This document shows, one piece after another, positions 51,982 to 62,200 of a stretch of 64,000 bases of DNA. Source of the stretch: Cladocopium goreaui (taxonomy: Eukaryota; Sar; Dinophyceae; Suessiales; Symbiodiniaceae). A model generated the notes under the pieces. The model ran no database searches, had not been told where the DNA came from, and saw only the letters and a program-made list of their open reading frames with translations. The first letter of the stretch is position 1. Each line of letters begins with the position of its first letter. The stretch lies in the NCBI GenBank assembly GCA_947184155.2, contig CAMXCT020000123.1, forward strand, positions 15,001-79,000. Direction: 5' to 3'. A program made the position numbers and the translations under genes.

Positions 51982-53968
51982 GACACGACTGGCATGCTTG
52001 GGTCACGTCATTCAGATTTATCAAAAACAAACCCTTGCTGGAGAGTGTGAGTTTCACCGGGTGCCCAAACATCGGACTTTGCAGTTCCTGGCGGTGACAA
52101 TCGATGCTGGCATGCAAGGCTCTCATCAGAGTGTTGCTCACTAAGAAAGGTGTGCCTCCTGGGACAATTGCTGCTTTGAGCATTAGCTTACCAATTGGTA
52201 TCACTAGTGCTTGGCTACTGGTCAATGTCCCCTGATTGCCAAACCTAAAGGTTATGTTGCATGGGCAGCGTCGAAGTCGGCTCCTGGTTTCGGAGTCAAG
52301 GTGATCTATGAGGCTCGCAACATGCTGGCTTCCTATCACCGTCTTAGAGGCTCCAAGATCCAGGATTCCGTTCACTCCATGAGTTGCAAAACAAATTTGG
52401 GCTTCATTTGATTTGATCTGAAGACTTTCGGAAATGGACTCTGTTACTACCTTCGTGGCCACCTGGGACCTCGGTGCAACAGCTGACTTGGCGGGTTGTT
52501 CAAAAAAACTTCGGTTCATTCTGAACCGGCTGCTTGGCTTCACGGTTGGGTCACTCCTCAGACGAGCACAGAGACGATCTTTGGCTGTTGTTTCAGCATG
52601 GACCCCCTTACTTCCCCGGTATTCATTCTGAATGTTTCCCATGTAAAGGTTACTTAACCGTCTCCCCGTGCTATGATTATCAACCGTTACCCCAAACACA
52701 GACACTATATTTGGCCATGTTTCATCAACTGGGCAGTGCACGGACAAATCCTGGTCTTCGATGGTGGGCAGTCCTAGAAACTCCAGAGGCAAGGCGTCGT
52801 CAGCACCTAAGCTTGAAGGGTCCGTCACCAGTGTTGTTGTGGGAGCTGTACTTCCACCGTTGCCACTCATACCAGACTGAGATGTTGTTCCCCCTTTGTA
52901 GGGGCATTCAGCTTTCCAGTGACCCCGGCGTCCACACGCTCGGCAATTGCTTTGAAGAATCCGATCTTGCAAAGTTTTGCGACCCTTGCCAAACTTGGAT
53001 CCCTTTCCAAAAGACTTGCCACCACCACCTGAAAACTTGCCCTTGGTGAAAGAGGTGGACCCTTTGCTGGTAGGCCAAAACCCACGATTGCGATACTTTT
53101 CTGACAACCTTCTCCGGGCCTCCATGTAGGCGGTGTACGCCTGTGCCATCTCCAGGTCCTCCTGAATGACATCAGAGGCTGCTGCCTCAAAGTCTGCAAT
53201 CATGGCGGCATCTTCGTCCTCACCTTCAGTGATCAGGGTGTCCACAAAATCTTCCTCTGTCATGTCATCGGCGGCCATCAAGCCTTCTGCAGAATCACTT
53301 ACATCTTCAGCAGTCAAAACAGTTTGGTCGTAAACCTTTGTTCTGCCCCTACGCTGACCTGTCATGTCCATGAAGAATGTGGCCCCAAGCATTCTGATGG
53401 CCTCAGAAACCTTCTGATTGGTGAGCTTTCCAGCACCGTCTCGATCGGACTCCAGAATCACACGCTTCTTGTCCTCCGGTGCCAGTGAGCTGCCTCGAAG
53501 CACTATGAATGCTTGAAGCTCTTCCAGTGAGATTTTCCTGGCAAGCAAACGACTCCAAAGAATCTCTGACCTGGCCAGGTACGAATCATTGGACTCATCA
53601 TTCTTCTGTTGACAGTGGTAAAGGGCTTGTTCAGCTTCGTCAAACTGTTTCTCCAAGGGTATCCGTCCCCAGCTTCCGCCTAGGAGGGCTATCAATTTCT
53701 TGACAGGGGACTCATCATTGGCTAAAAGCTCTGCTTGGTGTAACTGCAGTTTCTGAAACGCTGAACCCTGGCAGTTGAGGATCAGCCTGGTTACCAATTC
53801 CACGTATTTGTCCTTGGGCCAAGCTGCTGTCACCAACTCCACCTTCTGCTGGTAAATCAGCAGATCATCTTTGGCAGGATCAAATTGGGGCACCAGGTAG
53901 GCCAGTTGGCTCGTGACCTGTGAAGTCGACGAGCCTGGTTCAGACCCACTTCCAGTTGGCTCCGGCAT
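51155..53968 (-). CDS. gag: Gag and protease of the copia-like element
   Basis: Starts at a true ATG (MPEPTGSGSEPGSS). A helical capsid-like region spans residues 20-280 (YLVPQFDPAKDDLLIYQQKV, DESNDSYLARSEILWSRLLA). A Gly/Lys-rich stretch (GGGGKSFGKGSKFGKG) precedes the CCHC zinc knuckle CRACGRRGHWKAEC (about residues 341-354). The protease site is GILDLGASKTVIG at about residues 533-545. It keeps Asp-x-Gly-Ala, but with Leu where Thr or Ser is usual. The frame is biologically meaningful to about 51,740, after which the product switches frame; the remaining 190 codons to 51155 look like noise, Pro- and Gly-rich. Position just inside the 5' LTR and primer site fits gag. Confidence 0.92.
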   Translation of the reverse strand: MPEPTGSGSEPGSSTSQVTSQLAYLVPQFDPAKDDLLIYQQKVELVTAAWPKDKYVELVTRLILNCQGSAFQKLQLHQAELLANDESPVKKLIALLGGSWGRIPLEKQFDEAEQALYHCQQKNDESNDSYLARSEILWSRLLARKISLEELQAFIVLRGSSLAPEDKKRVILESDRDGAGKLTNQKVSEAIRMLGATFFMDMTGQRRGRTKVYDQTVLTAEDVSDSAEGLMAADDMTEEDFVDTLITEGEDEDAAMIADFEAAASDVIQEDLEMAQAYTAYMEARRRLSEKYRNRGFWPTSKGSTSFTKGKFSGGGGKSFGKGSKFGKGRKTLQDRILQSNCRACGRRGHWKAECPYKGGTTSQSGMSGNGGSTAPTTTLVTDPSSLGADDALPLEFLGLPTIEDQDLSVHCPVDETWPNIVSVFGVTVDNHSTGRRLSNLYMGNIQNEYRGSKGVHAETTAKDRLCARLRSDPTVKPSSRFRMNRSFFEQPAKSAVAPRSQVATKVVTESISESLQIKSNEAQICFATHGVNGILDLGASKTVIGSQHVASLIDHLDSETRSRLRRCPCNITFRFGNQGTLTSSQALVIPIGKLMLKAAIVPGGTPFLVSNTLMRALHASIDCHRQELQSPMFGHPVKLTLSSKGLFLINLNDVTQACQSCLAKFPMQPTVPSETFVSEDAKRVSCRDQGSANTAMQMPTTKEYNSTSPDAQVQVPRSEPKPFQKPEGQASERLSVQLAAQSDSCVLPGPARSTVPDGQPVTTPVTDADPCGHPGGGPQPPDTGRTALRSDQFWSEASRPELPGNMEGPRVGILDGEPLWSQHQDISPSLPAICRVEAGSPRSPAAADPSCPTRQPAHDFIRCQRIGQVGWPKPRDDCGKGQDPTTAPRFSPFAGYGGRRLGVGTRDIHPGDYEPGSQHGGHAATYAEPGKCADQR

Positions 53969-54010
53969 GGAGTTCTCGCCAAAGGTCCTTGGATGCCCCC
54001 CTTTGCGGGG

Positions 54011-54023
54011 GGCTCCGCTACCA
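54011..54023 (-). other. tRNA primer-binding site
   Basis: On the minus strand TGGTAGCGGAGCC starts one base after the 5' LTR end. TGG complements the tRNA CCA tail, and the following bases resemble the plant copia initiator-Met site TGGTATCAGAGCC with a few changes, as expected for a Met-type tRNA ending CTACCA. Confidence 0.8.
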
Positions 54024-54024
54024 A

Positions 54025-54343
54025 TATGAGTGGGGTAGCTCCACTATGTTGAATCCAACCTCAGCGCCCTGCGATGAGCGACTTTTCCTCTCAGCAGTCT
54101 CGGATGCAATGCGTCCTATGTTGCTAGCTCCAATGGAACGTCCACGTTCCCAAGCACCCTGTGCTATGGCGCCAAGCAGGCACAAGACACGCCGCTTCCC
54201 TCCTGCCGCTGGATCGCCTGAGCCAAGTGTCTATGGAACCACCTGGACAACAATGTTTGTTTGGACCTGGAGTGGGAAGCGGTTATGCAAAGGACCCTTA
54301 TGGTGAAGTTCATCTCAAAGAGCTGATACGTTTGCAAATCACA
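54025..54343 (-). repeat. 5' LTR of the copia-like element
   Basis: 319 bases, nearly identical to 45911-46232. Lacks 3 bases in the CATCATTGTTG region and has isolated A/G and C/T changes. Confidence 0.95.
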
Positions 54344-54349
54344 ATATAC

Positions 54350-54660
54350 ATATATATATATACACCCTCACAGTACTATCCTCAATCAGCGTACCAGTGG
54401 ATTGTTCCTACAATGAGGATTAGACTCCCCAGTTGCTTCGATGATACCGTGAAAACACCATGAAAACAGTGGATTTTTATTCATGTTTTTCCTATAGTTT
54501 CTTATGATTCCCCATGATGTTTTCATGATGTTCCAAGCTTTTCCTATATATGTTCAACATGTTCCTATGTTTTTCCCGTCTTTTCCTCTATTTTCTCATG
54601 ATAAGAACCATGTGTTCCGATATATTTTCCCATGAATTTCCCATGTTTCCCATCAACGCC
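54350..54660. other. Spacer right of the retrotransposon
   Basis: Begins in the microsatellite that received the element, then has CATGTTTTTCC/CATGATGTT-type words. No exon seen. Confidence 0.35.
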
Positions 54661-54684
54661 GTCCATTTTTGGTGCCTCAGGTCT

Positions 54685-54845
54685 CTGGTACCCAGGCATT
54701 CACCGAGCCGTTGCAGAGGCGTTGGACACAGGCAGCTGCCAAGGCGTCGAGGCAACGATGGGCGACCTGAAAAGCAGCGTGGATTATCTGGGCCACTGCT
54801 GTGCCTCTAAGAAGTCCGTCTGTGAGGAGCTGTGGCTGCTGTTTT
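54685..54845 (+). CDS. Possible orphan exon
   Basis: A GC-richer stretch reads GIHRAVAEALDTGSCQGVEA, TMGDLKSSVDYLGHCCASKK and SVCEELWLLF on the plus strand. Preceded by TCAG-type acceptors near 54,678. Helical, Cys-containing, not recognised. It could be a 5' exon of the phosphatase gene downstream or unrelated. Confidence 0.35.
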
Positions 54846-54866
54846 GCTGCTGTTTTTGGCGAACTA

Positions 54867-54972
54867 CCCACGGCTCGTGGCCGTGGGTTATAAGCCCAGT
54901 GATTTACATGGGATAAGGAGCGGGTTAATCCACTGAAATATTTGGGGTTATAACTCACTTACGAGCCGTGGG
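54867..54972. mobile_element. MITE family D
   Basis: Terminal inverted repeats CCCACGGCTCGT and ACGAGCCGTGGG enclose about 80 bases. TA on the left (54865-54866), AT on the right. Single copy in this window. Confidence 0.65.
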
Positions 54973-54974
54973 AT

Positions 54975-56180
54975 GAACCACCAAGTGCTGTTTTTGGCTG
55001 TGGCTGGTGGCTGTGATTGTTGTGAGGAGAGTGGTTCTGTGGCTGTTTGTTCACTGAGTTTGGCTGTTCTGAGTTTTTGTTAAGTGAGTTTGTTAATGGC
55101 TGGCTTTCGTGGAGTGAATTGATAGATGGATAAGAGCCATAGGTGGTGTATCATTGTATCGATGTAGCATTGTCTATTTCATAATCAAAACCTATATGTA
55201 TCCACACATGTGTAAATAATGTATGTATATATATATAGTTATATATATAGGTCAAAATGACTGCCAAAAAATGTTGGTTCAATATCCGAAACATGATCAA
55301 ACGTGCTGGTTTGATGTCTAATTCTTGAACCATGGTTAAGCAATTCTGGCAGGCTTCGACTGGAAATCTGCTTAAAAATAGCAAACAAAAAGTGAAAAGC
55401 AAGAACTTAAAAATCCTGCAACATGTGATATGTCTGCGAGGAAATTCACGGAACCCTGCAGGAGTTAGAGAACTATGATTCGGGATATTCTGAGTGGTGA
55501 CCAGGTTTTGATGTGTCTCAAAATGGGGCACATTTGAAAACCAAACAAATTGCAACGTTTACAAGAAAAATATGATGATCCACACATTAAAGTTGTGTGG
55601 TAGTTATGTCAGTTATTTGTTATATCCCCATTACATCCCCATTTTCAGACACACCTGATTGGTCAACTGCCAGTTTGTTATCGCGGGTAGGTAGGCAGCC
55701 TGCGACGCCAGCGGCGAGAAAAAATCCACCACGGCTGCGCCACCTTTGTGAGTTTGATCAATTAATGGAGCGTTTTTTTTACCCATTTCAATCCTTTGCC
55801 ATTTTGATCGGGGAATATGTCTTAACCTGCTTTAGACAGGAGATCTAAGATTAGCAATGTTCTGGATGTTGTTTTGAGAAAATCGCTAATCATATATTTG
55901 GCCACTTACTAGTTGTTACGAGAGATGATTTTTGATATACAACTACCCATAGTCTATAGCAATTTGGAGTTGAGCAAAGGTATTTTCTAGCATTGATTTG
56001 TCTCCTTGCTGGTAAATACATATCAATGCATGTTCCTGCCAGGCCCTCATTAGATTGACGGGTCAACCACCATTTTATTCCTAGAATCGAAACTGGTGAA
56101 AGTTGATAGGACATCCCATTATTTGTGTGGACAAAACCATGGTTTCCTGCAAATGTTCCCTCAATTCACCCCTCAATTCA
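54975..56180. other. Intergenic DNA, no gene seen
   Basis: A GTTTGGCTGT/GTGGCTG-rich stretch near 54,980-55,100, a TATATA tract near 55,225, and a plus frame at 55659-55848 with some protein-like residues but no support. Nothing firm. Confidence 0.35.
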
Positions 56181-56187
56181 TCTCATA

Positions 56188-56312
56188 CAAGGTGGTGCCC
56201 CCCAGTTATAAATTGGTTTATAAACCCCATTAACTATAGTTATATCTACCATAAACCATAGTGAAATGGGACTTATAAACCAACTTAGCTAACGAACTGG
56301 GGCACCACCTTG
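56188..56312. mobile_element. MITE family C
   Basis: Terminal inverted repeats CAAGGTGGTGCCCC(C)CAGTT and AACTGGGGCACCACCTTG, about 18 bp with one extra C, flanked by TA at 56186-56187 and 56313-56314. Interior contains paired TATAAACC blocks. Single clear copy here; faint relatives near 5870. Confidence 0.85.
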
Positions 56313-56371
56313 TAGTTGATGTGAACTCGCAGTTGTTTGGAGGGTAAGATCCTCATATTTTTTGGGGGATA

Positions 56372-56493
56372 CCCGGCCTGGTAAACGTTTACATAGCGAA
56401 CTGGAAAGATCCACCATTTTATAGCTGGGCAAATCCACTATTTCGACTGGGCCATTTTCAAGTTCGCTTTTTGTAAAAAAAAATACCAGAGGG
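56372..56493. mobile_element. MITE family A, copy 6
   Basis: Left end CCCGGCCTGGTAAACG (same variant as 7801), right end ATACCAGAGGG, TA on both sides. Confidence 0.85.
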
Positions 56494-56514
56494 TACTCAT
56501 CCACTGGAAGTTCA

Positions 56515-56665
56515 ACTATAGATATATCTCCATAACCATATATTAACCATATGTGAACCATAGATTAACCATAGATTATCCATATATGAACCATAAATTA
56601 ACCATATATTAACCATATATGAACCATAGATTAAGCATATATGAACCACATATATCATCCTTTTT
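56515..56665. repeat. ACCATATATTAA-type short tandem repeat
   Basis: About ten imperfect 12-14 bp units of the form AACCATATATTA / GAACCATAGATT. A related short stretch recurs at 58365-58400, in both cases right after a family-A MITE and an identical TATAGATATATCTCCATAAC phrase, showing that both were copied together. Confidence 0.85.
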
Positions 56666-56989
56666 TTTGGGATATTTTTGATGGCACCCAGGATCCAGTC
56701 AGACGTCCCTTGTGAGCGAGTCATGTGTGGTCGATGTGTTGCTGGGACTCAATGCGGTTGCGCCAATGGAGTTTTGGGACCCGGTTGAAAACATGGAAGA
56801 TCACGGAGATATAAAGGGGATACACTGGGATTTATGTGGGATTTATGTACATAATATATATATATATACATACATATGCATACAAATGTGCATATATAGA
56901 GATATGTACGTGTATAGCAATTTCATGGCAAACACACATACATCACGATTCCCTGGATACGACATTGGTTTTTTGCCTTGCCCTCTGAG

Positions 56990-59167
56990 GAACAGGAGGT
57001 GTCCAAGGAGCACTTCGAGTCGCACATGACGGCGCACAGCAGCGAGATCTTGCCCTGGCTCTACCTGGGAGGCCTTGATCCGGGAAAACTTGGGAGGAAG
57101 GTGGACGTTCTTCAGATATTTGTCAACGCATTTTGTGGGGATATTTATATACACAATATATATAGATATACATATATATATATATATATGTGTAATGGGA
57201 TCTAATGAAATGTATATAATGGGATATAAGGGAAGATGGATGAAGTCTTGAAGCAATCAGAAATAGTTAGGGTTCCAAGAGAAAGATAAACAGTTTGATT
57301 CTAAGACGATTATGGATAGGTTTATGAAGAATATCGCCAACAAACAAGGGGGATGATTTGAAACGCCAAGAAATGGCAAGCCATGAGGGATATTTGCAAT
57401 ATTACCCCATGAATCCACGGGATACCCTCTGGTAATTTTTGACATAGCTAATGAAAATGGCCATAGAAATAGTGGATTTACCCATAAAAAATGGTGAATC
57501 TTTCCATGGTTTTTTGTTAACGTTTACCAGAGGGTAATTGAGACAAACTGATGGAGATGGATGGAGACTAGGGCTAATTTGATCAGCGATGAATGGATGA
57601 GATCGCTGAGGGGCAGGTTGGATGGGCACAGCTTCAAAATTCGACACCCCAGAATGGTAATTTTAGATGGTGGAACAATGATGACAAAAACGGGAGTTTG
57701 AAGCAAAATTTGATGTCATAGCCTACTGTTGGAACCATGACAAAAGCTGTTTCTTTCAAAAAACGGGAGTTTGAAGTATATAGCCTATTCTCAGAAAGCC
57801 CAGTCTTTGAAACAAACTCTCAACTGGACTTTGAGAATGCGAGCAGATATTGCTTGGCGCCATTTGACCTGTTTCTCCGGAAATTCCCTGTTTCCCAAGG
57901 CAAACGGAACTTGGAGAATGACAAGGACTGGGTCCTAATGCTATAGCTCTACTCTGGGGTACCCTCTGCTAAACCAGCATAACTATGGAACATCACCATT
58001 TTTAATGGGCAAATCCACTATTTCGACTAAGCCATTTTCAATAGCTTTTTGTATGTTTACCAGAGGGTAATCATGGCGATGGCGAACGTCCCTGATTTGA
58101 TGATGATCCCCGCCTCCATTTGTGGATTTCCCTTTCCATGTTGGATGTCTGGAGGGTACAAGTTCCAGAAGCGAGTCTTATGGTTCTTGGTGGGATGAAA
58201 AGATCCACATCTACCCGGCCTGGTAAACGTTAACAAAAAACCATGGAAAGATCCACCATGCTATTAATGGGAAAATCCACTATTTCGACTGGGCCATTTT
58301 CCAGTTCGTGTCAAAAATTACCAGAGGGTACTCATCCACTGGAAGTTCAGCTATAGATATATCTCCATAACCATATATTAACCATATATTAACCACATAT
58401 ATCATCCTTTTTAATGGTTCCCTGAATTCACATAGGACCAATGGAACTTTCACGGGTTGGACTCTCATCTGAGTCAGCAGATTTGGTTCGCTTCGATTGG
58501 GTTAGCTTCGGTTAGATTACACCAGATAGATACATAGACATCGTGTAATACCTTGTAAATTGCACTATGTATCTATTGATTGCTTGATAGATAGATAGAT
58601 TGATAGATACATAATATATATATATATATAGCATACATAACATACATAACATTCATAACTGCATAGGTTCACTCGAACTTTACGTTTCGCATTCCCAACC
58701 CATCGGCCCAGCCGGCCCAGGAGCTCACGGTTCGGACGCAGATTTCGCACGTGCTGAACCTGGCGCAGGAGGTGAACCTCAAAGAGGAGATCCGGGAGCT
58801 CCTCGGCTCCGACCCGACAAAAAGGTGGCATTGATTTAGCGATGTTCATGGGATATATATATATATATATATGTATATGTATGTGTATGTATATATATAT
58901 GTATATGTATGTATATATATAATAGATATGTCATACATCATGTATTTTCGATAGTTAATGCATTTAAATCATTGAATATGTTAACACATAATATATAGAG
59001 ATGGATGGATCTTGCGCTGCACCCGAGGCTTCTCACGGAATACCAGGCCCAACGTGGCCTGGAGTTTGTGTACAAGCCGCCCGCTGAAGGGTGCGGGGGA
59101 AGTTGAAGTGGTAAGGACACCACATATTGGAAAGGGATCCAAGACCCTTGTTTTGGGCGTTTATATT

Positions 59168-59200
<33 letters not shown>

Positions 59201-62200
59201 GTAGATAGATAGATAGATTAGATAGATTAGATAGATTAGATAGATTAGATAGATTAGATAGATTAGATAGATTAGATAGATTAGATAGATTAGATAGATT
59301 AGATAGATTAGATAGATTAGATAGATTAGATAGATTAGATAGATTAGATAGATTAGATAGATTAGATAGATTAGATAGATTAGATAGATTAGATAGATTA
59401 GATAGATTAGATAGATTAGATAGATTAGATAGATTAGATAGATTAGATAGATTTAGATAGATTAGATAGATTAGATAGATTAGATAGATTAGATAGATTA
59501 GATAGATAGATAGATAGATAGATAGAGAGATAGATAGATAGATAGAGAGATAGACAGATAGACAGATAGACAGATAGACAGATAGACAGATAGACAGATA
59601 GACAGATAGACAGATAGACAGATAGACAGATAGACAGATAGATAGATAGACTGCTAGCTAGCTAGCTAGATAGATAGATAGATAGATAGATAGAAAGATA
59701 GGATAGGATAGGATGGGATAGGATAGGATAGAATAGATAGATAGATAGAATAGATAGATAGATAGAATAGATAGATAGATAGAATAGATTAGATTAGATA
59801 GATAGAAAGATAGGTAGATAGATAGGTAGATAAGCATATATACGACTATATATGTAGAATCCTATATGCATAGAGTCATGTGTATATATATATATATATA
59901 TATATGCACATATAAATACACTTACAAGGGGGAAGGGATTGATTAGAGACGGAATAGTGTCAGCTATCGGCCCAGAGACACCCTTTGGGTTATTTGGGGG
60001 TGAAAAATGAACAGTAGGAGGGATCCGAATAGCAGCATAGAGATTTCAACAAGTCGTCTGCTGCAGGGTATATCAGCGGTATTCTTACCCGCATGGATCA
60101 TATGGTGCCATTCTCGCAATGACACTCGAAGACTGGCATGTTTTTGCTGGCGGCTGGTTTGCCGTACGTGCGTTTTTGTGTCTTTTTTGGCCGATGGGGT
60201 GGGGTGGGGTGGGGTGGGCTAATAACGTTCAATGGCACTAGCACACATACGTGATGCTATGCCACCGGTCTCTTCTCTTGCACTTGCACACATACGTGAT
60301 GCTACGCTACCGACCTCGTCTCTTGCACTTGCACACATACCTGATGCTACGCTACTGACCTCGTCTCTTGCACTTGCACACATACCTGATGCTACGCTAC
60401 AGATGGGTTGGGGTGGGGTGGGGTGAGGTGGGCTAATAACGTTCAATGGCACTAGCACACATACGTGATGCTACGCTACCGGTCTCTTTTCTTGCACTTG
60501 CACACATACGTGATGCTACGCTACCGGCCTCGTCTCTTGCACTTGCACACATACCTGATGCTACGCTACCGACCTCGTCTCTTGCACTTGCACACATACC
60601 TGATGCTACGCTACCGACCTCGTCTCTTGCACTTGCACACATACCTGATGCTACGCTACCGACCTCGTCTCTTGCACTTGCACACACACCTGATGCTACG
60701 CTACAGATGGGTTGGGGTGGGGTGGGCTAATAACGTTCAATGGCACTAGCACACATACGTGATGCTACGCCGCCGGTCTCTTCTCTTGCACTTGCACACA
60801 TACGTGATGCTACGCTACCGACCTCGTCTCTTGCACTTGCACACGCCGAGACTCTTCGAGCGAACATGCAGTGAAAGTGCCGCCCCAGAAAAAAACCGAA
60901 AAGTCCGATTTTTTTGTTGGCTCCCTGTGGCGAAACGCAAATGCATCAAAAAACAAGGCATCCTGAAACAGCCTCTTTCTACTCCTGGCGTTCACAAAAG
61001 CGTGCAAATACAAGTGAAAAATGATGAAAAAAATAAAGCACAATGGAATTAGCCACATTTTGTGACCAAACATGATGATGATTGCTTCAAAAGTCCTGCA
61101 AATACCAAGAGATAAACATGAAGGTCATCACAAAGATTCTTGAGAAAATGCCAAAACACACGCGTGGTAAACCAGGCGCCGGGATGTTTTTGTCCCAAAA
61201 TTTGTGGTATTGTTTGGAACTTCATTCGGTCAGAAAGAAACTGGCCATATATTTTGATTCAATCTTGATGCTCGACCTAAATCTGATATACAATAGATGT
61301 TGGAATAAAATCTTTATATATATATATGTATTTATATATATACATACACATTAAATACCCCCATCTATCTGGGTTTTATCTGACTTCCGTCACATTGGGA
61401 TGACTCTGACGCTCTGAAAGACTCGCCCAGGAAAGTGGGGCTGGGTGATACACCTGACGAAGATATCTTGAAGGACATGGACAGCAACTCGGTATCTGCC
61501 ATGGATATCCACACTGAGAACCAAAAAACCCACTCCCGAAGAGGTATCATCCAGAAAGTTACTGAAGTAGGTTTATGACTCCACCATTTCAACCCAAGTT
61601 TGCCTATTATAACCAATACGCAACACAATGCCGCTGTTTTTTCGAACACTACCACCATGTCACGGTGATTTTTCCTGGTGAAAAACCACCAAAAACCCGT
61701 GAAAAACACACCAAAAACCGGTGGACAACCACCAAAAACTGGTGGAAAACCCAAAAACTGGTGGAAAACCCATCAAAAACTGGTGAAAACCCCACCAAAA
61801 ACCAGCCTTTCCCGCCATCCGAAGGTATCTTGGACTTCCTTCACGAGGCGCGTCAGAGCTCCCAGCAGCACCGCGTCTTGGTGAACTGCGTGCAGGGCAT
61901 CTCGCGGTCCCCCGCGGTGGCCGCTGGGGCTCTTCGTGGCCGTTAAGGGCGACGGATTTGGGGAGGTCTGGGGCTGAAAATGGCAGAATTTCATGGCGAT
62001 TTATGGTAATTTAGGGTGATTTAATGGGATTTACTGGTAACTTAATGGGATTTACCTTCTGGTAATTTGTTACAGTTTGCAAACTTGAATATGGCCCATA
62101 GAAATAGTGGATTTACCTATTTTAAATGATGATGTTCCATAGGTATGTTAGTTTACCGGAGGGTATTTGATGTTATTTACTTATTTGTATGGGGATAATT

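Larger units (their letters stand above)
45905..54349 (-). mobile_element. Ty1/copia-like LTR retrotransposon, nearly complete
   Basis: An 8.4-kb element read on the minus strand. LTRs lie at 54025-54343 (5') and 45911-46232 (3'). They differ by about four substitutions and one 3-base indel, so insertion is recent. ATATAC flanks both ends (45905-45910 and 54344-54349), a likely target duplication inside an AT microsatellite. One base inside the 5' LTR is a tRNA-Met-type primer site. Domain order gag, protease, methyltransferase-like insert, integrase, RT, RNase H defines a copia-type (integrase before RT) element. The polyprotein needs three frame changes (about 51,740, 50,545 and 48,280) and reads through one TAG (46918-46920). 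The copy is therefore probably non-autonomous unless these are sequence errors. Confidence 0.95.
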
